Source: Actinostola sp. cb2023 (taxonomy: Eukaryota > Cnidaria > Anthozoa > Actiniaria > Actinostolidae). From it: a DNA stretch of 64,000 nucleotides. Below the pieces are notes generated by a model. The model did no database searches, was not told the origin of the DNA, and was given only the letters and a program-made list of their open reading frames with translations. Numbering within the stretch: the stretch's first letter is position 1; every line of letters starts with the position of its first letter. The stretch spans positions 124,001-188,000 of the forward strand of contig JAUJYZ010000972.1 of the NCBI GenBank assembly GCA_033675265.1. The letters run 5' to 3'. Of this stretch, positions 54,569 through 64,000 are shown in pieces. The position numbers were made by a program, and so were the translations under genes.

Positions 54569-54862
54569 TTCGTCGAGGAAGAGAGTAGACCATGCAAAGC
54601 ATTTATCACGCCATTGGGGTTATACGAGTGGACTCGTATACCCTTCGGTCTGATGAATGCCCCGGCAAAGTTTCAGCGATTTATGGAGGAGTGCCTGGGT
54701 GAACTACGGGATAATATGGCCATTCCATACCTAGACGACGTTATTGTCTTTAGTCGGTCCTTTCAGGAATATATTCAACATTTACGTATAGTTCTGCGCC
54801 AACTAAAGGAACATGGTGTTAAGTTGAAACCACGTAAGTGTCACCTCTGTCACCTGCAGAAA
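54569..54862 (+). pseudogene. Gypsy C reverse transcriptase fragment
   Basis: About 90 residues of RT are open, with [18 protein letters not shown] and the catalytic [14 protein letters not shown]. It starts abruptly at the DNAJC11 pseudogene and ends at the inverted arm of the 54854-59303 element. The words differ from gypsy A and B, so this is a third lineage. Confidence 0.88.
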
Positions 54863-55355
54863 CTGGGCTGCCTGTGGTGATGACGCGTTTTGCGGTTTTT
54901 GGTTAATGCGCGCGCGGGCTCATCAGTAAATTGGGATTCCTGTGAGTAATGTTGACGTTTTTGCGGTTTTCCACAATAAGATAGCGCGGGCTCATCAATA
55001 CTGAATAAATATGGCTGCCTAAATAAAGTGACGGGGAGTGAAACTTGTAAGACCCTTTCGATAATCCGCGTCAGATTGCTAGGAACATCGCCGTTGCTAG
55101 GAACAGCCCCGGTTTCGTACGGAGAAAAACATGGAGGCCGACAGTTTTACGAACAGTTTCCTACGGAGAAAACCATGGAGGCCGACGGGGCCGACGGCGA
55201 TCCACCCTGCGACGACGAAATGTGTACCATGTAAGGTCTGTAAGTGAAAAATACAATTTTCTGCATATTTTTTTCTTGACTTTTATCATTTGTTTATATG
55301 TTCAGTTTAGCCTAGAGGCGAAAAAATGCCTTACCGGCTTACGAAATGAGTTTAG

Positions 55356-55389
<34 letters not shown>

Positions 55390-55500
55390 GATTGTCCTTG
55401 CCTACAAAAGGGGTTGTTGTTGTTGTGGTTGATTGTGATTGCCTACAAATTAAAGCCGCGCCAAGTCTTGTCTTGCTGTTTAAGTTTTAGAGACTTTTAA

Positions 55501-56086
55501 GGACGTTCGCGGTCATTGCCCGCGCGCATTCTTACTGCGCACAATCGCGCGCGCTCTTAAACCGGAAGTCAAAATGACCAAAAACATTTTTTTTCAAAAT
55601 ATGATCCATTTTTCCTTATTTGATATCTAAAATAGCTTTCTTAACATGTTTTCGATTCTCAACGGCTTTTTGCTTTTGAAAAGCGCAAAAAGCAGCGATT
55701 TTTAAAGAAACGAACTCTCATTAGTACCCAATCTCCCCTCGGTATTCAAAATGGTGGCCAATTTTCCGATTTTTACGGTAAAATATCTCCGAAACGAACA
55801 CGGTGACCCCCTTTTTTTTTCCTGCCTAAAATCTAGGTACTATAAAGATCTACAAAATATGTTAAAATGAAAAAAATGACATTACATGGGAAAGACTGAC
55901 ATCAATATTTTCAAAAAAATTACACCCCTCAACGGATTCGAACGACGCACATTTTGATGGCAACGCGCGGATTAAAACCTTCACAAATACTTCGAATTAC
56001 CAGTTTTTTAACTCTAATACGATAGAGTATCTGTATGCCAAGTTTCAGAAAATTGACATTATAACTTCAATTGCCCGCGAACGTCC
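55501..56086. mobile_element. TTAA-flanked MITE 1
   Basis: TTAA at 55497-55500 and 56087-56090; ends ggacgttcgcgg and ccgcgaacgtcc are inverts. The TTAA target fits piggyBac- or Kolobok-type elements. About 586 bp, no coding frame. Confidence 0.88.
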
Positions 56087-56090
56087 TTAA

Positions 56091-56866
56091 GGTAATGCGA
56101 TCGTGCAATTTTTTGTCGAACAATTTTTTTTAAACTTGGCACAAATATTGATTTTGAGTGCTAGAGTAGAAAAATGAAATAAAAAATGGGGGTCACCGAA
56201 TCCATTGAGAAGATATAATTTTTCAAAGATGGGGCTTGCGACCATCTTTTCTGGCAAAAATGGATAATGGCACTACAAGCTCTTGCTGTCCGTATTGGTC
56301 GGTAATAATAAAAGCATTACTTTCAAATGATACATATGCATATGTTAACATAATATAATGAAAAAACCGAAATTTGTTATTTTATTGTGTCGAACAATAA
56401 GTTTTCAAAGCCAAAATTTCAAAAACAATACATTTTGACCGTCCTTTACGATCCTATTTTTGGACATTTTGGCGATTTCCTTAAAATTTAGCTCGAAGAC
56501 CTACCCTCATTTTTTTATATGTTTTAGCTTTCGTAAATACCTACTCAGGGCAAAAATATCAGGGTAGGTCACCGTGTTAGATTTTTAGATATTCGCCGTT
56601 GAATATTAAAACGCATGATCCGCCATATTGAAAGAGCTCTACCACAGGAAGCCTAACCAATGAAAAGTAGTTCGAAAATGAACACTTCGTAGATTTACTC
56701 AAAAAATAGCTCGAAGACCTGTCTTCATTTTTTGATATTTTCTAGCTTTAGTTGACCTAGACTTACAGTGGAAAAATCAGGATAGGTCACCGACTTAGAT
56801 TTTTAGATAATCGCCGTTGAATATCATGCGCAGGAAAGATGCGCACGAATGCACGATCGCATTACC
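56091..56866. mobile_element. TTAA-flanked MITE 2, sharing TTAA with MITE 1
   Basis: TTAA at 56087-56090 and 56867-56870; ends ggtaatgcgatcgtgca and tgcacgatcgcattacc are perfect 17-bp inverts. It contains duplicated words (gaagacctNccctcatttttt, gatttttagata.tcgccgttgaatat) and a CACAGG motif at 56642. Confidence 0.88.
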
Positions 56867-57544
56867 TTAAGTAAAACAAGACGCTCAATGAGCGTACACT
56901 CGGGCATTATGACAATGACATTTGCGTGACAAAGGAGATTGGAACGATGAGTTAGCACTTCTATTAACATAACGATGACCCATCACTTCTAGTTTTCGAA
57001 CCTAGAGCGAACAATAGTTTGATATACACTCGGAAACTATTTGACCCGTTTGAGCGAATCATACTTTCGGAATTACTTCATTAGGCGTTCGAATATCATC
57101 GCCCCCGTCTTCAGCCAACCGAAACCCTTGCTTTTGATGAGTTCGTGTACCAGCCCTTTCGAAAACGCTCAACAAATAATTTTTACCGGCCCCCCAAATT
57201 TTAAATACCCTAGTAGCATCGCCTAAATGGGTACAGCAATCAGTAATTCAGTGAATCGTCTGATCAAGAAAACATATTTAAAATACTCTTTCATAGTTAC
57301 ATGAGCTCTCTGCATGATCTGTTTAATATAACAAGGATTGAATTCATTTTCGCCTCAGATTTGTGTTCTTCTTGATGCGATTTCAAAGTTGTTTTCTCAC
57401 CTTTGGATTTGTCCATGTTGGAATCACACTTCTGAATCAATACATCTAGCTTCAAGTTGTGGTATACATGCTTGGCTAGGCAGTACTCAGTGGAGTTCAC
57501 ATTTAAGTCAACATTAGAGTTCATTTCTATTATAGTTCTTGAGT

Positions 57545-58232
57545 TCATTTGATTTGCTTTGAGTTCAATTGTTTACCTTTTGACTTTGAGTTCAATTGAT
57601 TTGCTTTTGATGAGTTCATGTAAAAGCCCTGTCGAAAACGCTCAACATCTTTTAGAGTGGGCCCACACGAATCGGCGTATGCGTTTGTATGCGAGAGCGT
57701 ATTTAAGAGGATCTGATGGATGGCTTGCCTTGGATACAACATAATTTCTCTTCTGCACAGGTCAATTGCTTCTTTCACTTCTAGTCGTCGAATACGATGA
57801 CTTAGCAATATCTCAGTATCTGCCCTGAGCGAACAATACTTCGGATTAAGTTCGATATACGGTCGGAAACTATTTGACACGTTTGTGGCGCCATGAATAT
57901 GCAACTTCAAGCCGGTGACCTCAAGTACGTACAGACGTACATCCACGAATCTTTATGAGTCATCGACACAAATAGTTTGTCGTCACGCAACTGTCATTGT
58001 CAAAACACCCGACTATACGCTCATTGAGCGTCTTCTTCTGCAACAGATCCCTAATATCTAATGACGTTTTGATTTTGATTGTATTTTTGCCGTTCACTGA
58101 TTTGTTTTCAGCGTGGAAATTCTGCTTTAAATAGCGCTGCGCGGCGGTTCTAAAATTAATGCGCTTTTCTATTGTGCAAGTATATAAATAGGCTATTAAA
58201 ACAACTTTGGCATGAACCCAAATTTCGGACAT
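57545..58232 (-). other. Unidentified open frames in the composite element
   Basis: Two minus-strand frames of 133 and 90 residues show non-repetitive, protein-like sequence (SHRIRRLEVKEAIDLCRREI; TSLDIRDLLQKKTLNERIVG). A diverged copy of the first lies at about 56985-57180. I do not recognise either. They may be remnants of the element's own genes or of a captured gene. Confidence 0.35.
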
Positions 58233-59303
58233 TGACCTTGCTCGCCTTTGCTTTGATGAAGTTTTGAAGTACGATTTCTACGATTTCTTTTCCTTCTGAA
58301 TTTTTCAAACGTCGAATCAAATAAACATCCATCATTATATATCTGAGAAATGTGTTTCGTTTTACTGCCGGATACTTTTTAAACGGTTTTTCACAGCGCG
58401 TGACGACAGTCAGGCAGCAAGCAAAGCGATATTAGCTATCAAAACAAAATCTACTGAAAAATCAAACCCTTGCTCTCTAGCTTCAGAGATATAATACGAA
58501 GCTGCTCAGTAACGGGTTATTAACGACATGTTGCTTTCAAAACTAAGATTCAAATCTACTTGAGTCCTGTGTGTCGTTTGTTTTTTCTTATCTGCTGAGT
58601 AATCTTGAAACTCGATACGATTAAATACGTCGCATACTTTCTTCATTCTTTGACCGAACAAAACTACAACTACTACTACTACTACCGAAAAACCCATTTT
58701 ATAACTCGGGCTTCCTTCGGAAGGGCCCGAGTAATTAAAAGTGCGTAAGAAGAATTACAAAGATAGATGCAAATTCTCAAGCAAGGAAAACATATTTTTT
58801 CTGTTCTTGATTAGTTACAGTAGTCATATTTTCCTCAATACACGATCAATTCTAAATATTTTTCACCCCGACCTCGCTTGCGCGCGCAGAATCATGAAGC
58901 ATTCTGGGAAACTACGAAAAGGTCTTATGGCAAATTTACCGGGAAATTTATTTCAGAAATTTAAAATGTTTTGCTGAAAAGACTCTCAAGGGAAGGGAGG
59001 GAGAGTAATATTTTTATATGCTAATTAGCTGTCAGCGAGAAACTGCTGACCAAAAGTAACGTTACGAGCATGTTACAAAGGAGTTCATGATTCTCTTCTC
59101 TGATTGGCTGAGAATCGATCACATGATCTTAATTTCACTCCCCGTCATTTTATTAGTGATGTTACGTTTTCTTTCTTTATGAGCCCGCGCGACCTTATTG
59201 TAAGAAAACCGCAAAAACGTGAGCGTGAACCACATGAATCCCGCGCGCGCAATAACCAAAAACCGCAAAACGCGTTATCACCACAGGCAGCCCAGTTTCT
59301 GCC

Positions 59304-59692
59304 GTGCTCCCTTACGCTGATCATAAGTACTGCTCCGAAAATCATCTAAGCTAACACAAATCTCGATTTGCAGCCAATCTGAAAATCCGCCTTAGGCACC
59401 CCAGCTCAACACAGGAAACCCCCAACTGGGGTCAACTCTATTGTTCGCATATTCTCTGTGGATGATAAAACAATAGAATTGTCCCTACTGCTAGGGTTAT
59501 CTCTCTCATGTAAATCAAATTGTATGAAGACAAATGAAATGATCGCGTCATCAAACCTTGAGTATAGAGTCATTCGGTGTAAATGTGCGATGTGTTACGT
59601 AATAATACTGTGAATTATCCGCGCGAGATCAAAAATTACTGAACTCTGCAAGAAACGCTTTTATTTCAACCCTAAAACAAAGTACAGTGGAA
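59304..59692. other. No gene recognised
   Basis: Contains a CACAGGAAACCCC motif (59412) and a short inverted pair, aactctattgtt and aacaatagaattgt (59430-59480). Confidence 0.45.
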
Positions 59693-59900
59693 CCTGGTTA
59701 ATACGGACAACCATTGGGACTTGACGCAGTGTCCGTATTAACCGGGTGTCCGTATTAAACGAGTATATTTTATAGGCATTTGTATGAGCGAGTTTCGACA
59801 GAACAACATGTCCGTACAACCGGGTGTCCGTATTAACCGGGTGTCCGTATTAACCGGGTGTCCGTATTAAACGGGTATATTTTATTGACATTTGTATGAG
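59693..59900. mobile_element. Pogo/Tigger-like MITE remnant
   Basis: TACAGTGGAACCTGGTTAAT is the typical start of this class, followed by cggacaacc and four copies of aaccgggtgtccgtatta. No right end was found. Confidence 0.65.
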
Positions 59901-60529
59901 TTTCGGTAAGTACCAGATTTTGAACTACCTATCAACCGGCTGATATTTACGACTTATTTTCGGTAAAGGGCAAAGTACATGAACTGAAGCTTAGGAAACT
60001 TACTAGTTTACACCCATTCTTTCCCGTTAGTCTTTCTTCGTTTATTTCTTCTCTTTTTCGCACTCATTCTCTTTTCCATTTTTCCCTTTCATTTCCATTT
60101 CCATCAGAACATACTCATATCTGAGTGTTAGTTCTATTCATTTATTGATTATTTCCCAGTAACCACTACTGTTTTTGTGCCATGGTTTTTCACAGTCATA
60201 CGAAATCGGCTCGAACAAGAATATTTTGTAACGTGACTGATGGTATCTGCCGAGGCGTGACGGGTTAAGTGTCTGTACTCTAAGCAGATATATACATTAA
60301 AACTACACTAAAATGACATTGTAGTGGTTACCGGCGCGTACCTTAGTCGTCACGCTGGTGCACGTTGCGTGACGACAAGCACAAACAAGAATATTTTGTA
60401 ACGTGACTGATCTGACGAGGCGTGCGTGACATACGGCATCTGGTCACATGACTGTACTAGGAAGGAAGCAGGACGAAGACATAATCTCCGTTGTGATACT
60501 AAGGAGTGCATTTATACATCAATGACAAT
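59901..60529. other. No gene recognised; direct repeat
   Basis: The block caagaatattttgtaacgtgactgat occurs twice (60217 and 60388 regions), each followed by gacgaggcgtg/gccgaggcgtg words. Otherwise no feature is supported. It may hold the promoter of the exon at 60530. Confidence 0.45.
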
Positions 60530-60658
60530 ATGAAGCCTGTGGATGCAGTACTGATCTTTATTATGATATCATCGTGCCCTTTACTAATCGTCGGTGAATG
60601 TTTAATGTCGCACAATGAAACTTGTAAGAAGACAGATCCTGATGTAGCGAGGAATGTT
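60530..60658 (+). CDS. Possible first exon of a secreted protein
   Basis: An ATG opens 43 codons: a start MKPVDA, a hydrophobic stretch VLIFIMISSCPLLIVG that looks like a signal peptide core, then a polar segment with two Cys and an Asn-glycosylation motif (HNET). A strong donor (TT|GTAAGT) follows in phase 0. No later exon was found, so the protein is unknown. Support is the signal peptide plus donor only. Confidence 0.4.
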
Positions 60659-60779
60659 GTAAGTACAAAGAACGACGTATTAGAAGACAACTCGTATATT
60701 ATGCTTTGTTGAAACAATGCAATACGCGTTTGACGGTAATCCGGCTTATATTAAAACTGGTTTGGCATAATAGGACAGA

Positions 60780-61010
60780 CAGACAATACGTTTGCTAATT
60801 AATATTTGTATCAATATGCGATTAACAAAGATTGATTAAATAAATGTATTGTTGGACCCCTGGGCAGCGTCCTGCAAACACGAAGCCAGCCCAGGGGTAC
60901 AACAATACGATTGCTAATTAATATTTGTATCACTACATGAATATGTACATGAATATGTGATTAACAAAGATTGATTAAATAAATGTATTGTTGTACCCCT
61001 GCTTTTAACC
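60780..61010. repeat. Direct duplication with hairpin between copies
   Basis: acaatacgNttgctaattaatatttgtatca and gattaacaaagattgattaaataaatgtat occur twice. Between the copies lies an inverted pair (gttggacccctgggc and gcccaggggtacaac). Confidence 0.8.
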
Positions 61011-61480
61011 CTTTCAACTTTGAAGAGATATTAACGTAATTTATTTAGAGTGCAAATTACACTAAATAGCACATACGAACACGAACTGAGTAGAGATATC
61101 GCTGAAACACACTCGTTCAAATTATGCCCAATTTGCACTCGAAATTAAACCATTGGATTACCTAAGCAAATAGTACTATTTATGGAACACGGATTTAGTA
61201 TTTGCAATTTATTATGCAATCTAAAATACTTTATGGAGCGAAGACTTTGTAAATTAGGGTAAATTATCACATCATTAATAAATCATGAGGAAAACACAAT
61301 ACAAATCACAATCGTAGTAGAACTTGTAATTCCTTGGTCGCAATCAGCTGTTAAAAGTTGAGACTCATTGTTGACTTGAACATAATCAAGACTCCTAACG
61401 AGACCGGACATAACGTATTGTTGATATCAAGCAATAGCATTACTAAATAGGCCTAGTGAGTAGCAGGTATAGTATGATTC

Positions 61481-61655
61481 TTAAAGTAAGGACAGCATTT
61501 TTTAGTTTGTAAAACATGTTTCGACAGAACAACTGTCATCTTCAGTTGTGATAATTATTTATACACTTACCATGCTTGTAATTATCACAACTGAAGATGG
61601 CAGTAGTTCTGTCGAAACATGTCTTGCAAACTAAAACATGTTGTCCTTACTTTAA
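61481..61655. mobile_element. 175-bp foldback MITE with TTAA at both ends
   Basis: Ends TTAAAGTAAGGACA and TGTCCTTACTTTAA pair, and inner arms aacatgtttcgacagaac and tcttcagttgtgataatta continue to a ~20-bp loop. Confidence 0.85.
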
Positions 61656-61913
61656 GGAACATTACTAAATAGCAAAAAATGTTTTCCTATTTTCGCAGCA
61701 CTTCATTGGTCAGTTCTTCTGTAATGAAGTGAAGTACCTTGACCCGGGACCTAGACATAATTTTTCAACGTGAATTCGATACACTGGTCTCGCATGCAGC
61801 GTGACATAATTGTTGTTTTTGGCTCGATGCAGTTTCAATTGCAGTTTCGTTGAATCATCAGTTCAAATGGGAGATATTTTTGTAGCACTAATCCCATGTG
61901 CCAGCAAACCTCC

Positions 61914-62088
<175 letters not shown>

Positions 62089-62279
62089 TACAACCCAGCT
62101 ACTGGATTTGCGAGTGTTTCGAAGTGATGTGTTAAGTTGTAGAAGGAAGGACATTATTCTAGCCAAATAGGAAAATAGGCAAAAAGCAAGGGAAAAAAGA
62201 AAAATGAAAATCGATATAAAGAATTAGTCTTTCTGTAATATTACTAGACTTCATGCAATCTTAGTAAATTCACTGTGAT

Positions 62280-62882
62280 AGCATTCTCGTCCCCATTGCT
62301 CCTCGGTTTCGGTCCTCTCCCGAGAAGGCTCTGGTCGCAGCCATTTGAAGCTCGATGCTGATTGGACGAAATCTAACGCATGCGCATTTGAAAACATATA
62401 TCAAGAACAATCAAGAACAATGAGCCCACAGGTAACCCAGGTAACCGCAAAGCAGACGCCTGCAAATGGAGGCTGCAGATTTTTAGCCGACTTTGAGTGA
62501 AATTTCCGAATCGCTCAAAACCACTCAAAAATACAATTTCTTGCTCAGATTTCTACACCAAAGTGTTCTTTAATTATCAGACTACTGTTGTGAAGACATT
62601 TTTGAGAATCTCATATCCTTTGAAGGCTTTCTAAGGGCTCATTCCTGAGACCATTCGAAAATCCAACGAATCCAACGGTCAAACGAATATTCAACGACGT
62701 CACGGCCCACTGATTCTACATTTGGGCTACCTTTGGGCTCATTGTTCTTGATTGTTCTTGATATATGTTTTCAAATGCGCATGCGTTATATTTCGTCCAA
62801 TCAGCATCGAGCCTCAAATGGCTGCGACCAGAGCCTTCTCGGGAGAGGACCGAAACCGAGGAGCTCTGGGGACGAGAATGCT
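62280..62882. mobile_element. Palindromic element carrying a promoter-MITE copy in its centre
   Basis: Long inverted arms (about 140 bp, including gcattctcgtcccc, ctcctcggtttcggtcc, gagaaggctctggtcgcagcc, gcgcatttgaaaacatata) enclose a copy of the 11977-12241 family (about 62500-62735). The arms' inner edges carry cccacaggtaaccc and tttgggctaccttt words. Confidence 0.85.
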
Positions 62883-62892
62883 GTGATAGCAT

Positions 62893-64000
62893 ATGGGTAT
62901 TTTGTCTGCGCATGCGCCAACACAGTATTGACCAGTGACGTCTGAACCATTTTCCAGCTCGATTGCTCATTTTATGGATATTTTGTAGGAGATCTACGCG
63001 TTTCTAAAGTTTAAACGTATATCTTTGGCCGCTGTTATTTCTTTTGATGGCGAGATATTTTACTGATTGAAATGCGACTGTGGTGTTTGGAGTTGGATGT
63101 TCAGCGTTAATTATTTCTACAATCAAGTATTCTACAGCACTGGATTAACGCTTGGTAATTGTGATGAAAGTAAACTTTTAGAATTTTAATGAAATGGTCT
63201 TTCAGATGGACGCGATTTCGAGCTATGGCCCGGTGAATATGTAGAAGTGTTCAATTTAGGTCGAACTTTAACGAGATATTTCTTGAAATTTTTACCGACC
63301 CCCAAGTTGGAGATAATTACCACAGCATTCATTCCTTTATATAATTTCAGTTTTTATAGAGAATGGGGCTTCAAAAAATGTATAGCTGTCAGTTTTAATA
63401 GATTCTTCTCACCCTATACTCGGTGTAATGGCGGAATTGATGTTTTGTGTTCCTTCTCGAAGCCATGGTTCTATCATATCTTCGTCTATTTCCTTATTCT
63501 AAGTCTTTGAAGCCGGTATAAATGAGAGAACAGACTTTGCAGAAAAATTAGTTGTTAAGAAAATTAAAACTTGTTTCCACTGTTTTGCATTGCAATATTT
63601 TTGCTTACCATTTACGGGATTCGCGACGAGCAGAAATGTGGACTCCAAGCATTCAAGTCAAATTATCTTTCGATTTCTACCGACCCCCAAGCTGCTTAAT
63701 GTTACGGAGGCGAAGATTATTCAATAGTCATTCCATTCATCACAATAAATGACTTTCAAAAAATGCATAGCTCCTGCTATGAATGTTCAAAGTGCATGTA
63801 TACGGCGAAGACGGCAGCCATTGTCAGTTTAGCTTGTCATGTCTGGACCTCCCTCACCTTGCAATATGCAACTCATAATGCATCGTAAATACTGGTTATG
63901 ACAACTGCAGCATGCCTACAGCATTGATAAAATAGAATCCATCATTTTAGAGTTGCATATGTTCATATAGACAAGTTAATAAATAAATATATGAGATAGA
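62893..64000. other. No gene recognised at right edge
   Basis: The block ttctaccgacccccaag with neighbouring words occurs twice (63292 and 63678 regions), hinting at an old duplication. Short open frames lack recognisable domains. Confidence 0.45.

Larger units (their letters stand above)
54854..59303. mobile_element. 4.45-kb composite element with ~205-bp inverted arms
   Basis: The left arm starts gcagaaactgggctgcctgt and the right arm ends with its complement; pairing continues for about 205 bp through cgcgttttgcggtttttgg, gcgcgcgcggg, ttgcggtttt and gtgacggggagtgaaa. Inside are a (gtt)n tract (55352-55391), two TTAA-flanked MITEs, a diverged internal duplication (57000-57960) and unidentified minus-strand open frames. 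No transposase was recognised, so mobility would need proteins from elsewhere. Confidence 0.8.

Noticed and set aside
62716..62970. 84-residue minus-strand frame
   Set aside because: Lies on the arm of the palindromic element.

Overview
This is animal nuclear DNA, most likely from a marine invertebrate with a repeat-rich genome. A demosponge- or cnidarian-like source fits best, but the sequence does not prove it. The evidence is intron-rich metazoan genes with GT-AG junctions, very frequent TACATGTA palindromes, many small foldback elements, and Ty3/gypsy, L1-like and DNA-transposon remnants of the kinds common in sponges and cnidarians. No bacterial operon, CRISPR array, rRNA or tRNA was recognised.

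The left third holds three recognisable host genes. From the left edge, on the minus strand, come the first two exons of an HSPA14-like Hsp70 (2355-2590) and then a complete eight-exon MRPS35 gene for mitoribosomal protein mS35 (3616-11962). On the plus strand is a complete ten-exon PPP6C gene for the protein phosphatase 6 catalytic subunit (12289-21646). MRPS35 and PPP6C are head to head, 326 bp apart, and about 265 bp of that gap is one foldback element. MRPS35 intron 6 is almost entirely a ~44-bp minisatellite whose unit is the end of exon 6 plus its 5' splice site. Intron 3 carries a second, 66-bp minisatellite. PPP6C introns are filled with inverted-repeat elements.

From 21.7 to 29.5 kb I see no confident gene, only foldback elements and duplications. 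From 29.5 to 39.4 kb there is a three-level nest. A decayed DNA transposon with a Ulp1/C48 protease domain is split by a minus-strand Ty3/gypsy element (31440-38953, flanked by ATGGG duplications). That element is itself split by a 5'-truncated L1-like element and by an AT-rich/foldback insertion.

From 39.7 to 46.5 kb lies a second, different Ty3/gypsy element, interrupted by a 2-kb non-autonomous transposon with long inverted ends beginning CCACAGGCAGCCC. Then come the start of a SAM-domain gene (minus, 47664-48074), a decayed transposase-like gene (plus, 48177-52159), a processed DNAJC11 pseudogene (minus, 53960-54563) butted against a gypsy reverse-transcriptase scrap, a 4.4-kb element with ~205-bp inverted arms holding two adjacent TTAA-flanked foldback elements, a possible first exon of a secreted protein (60530-60658), a 58-copy AAT microsatellite and a nested palindrome near the right end.

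The host genes serve protein homeostasis (HSPA14), mitochondrial translation (MRPS35) and phosphorylation control (PPP6C). They do not form a pathway. The most interesting features are the splice-site minisatellite intron, the transposon-built shared promoter, and a ~14-bp motif (CACAGGNAGCCCAA) that recurs in many unrelated-looking elements.
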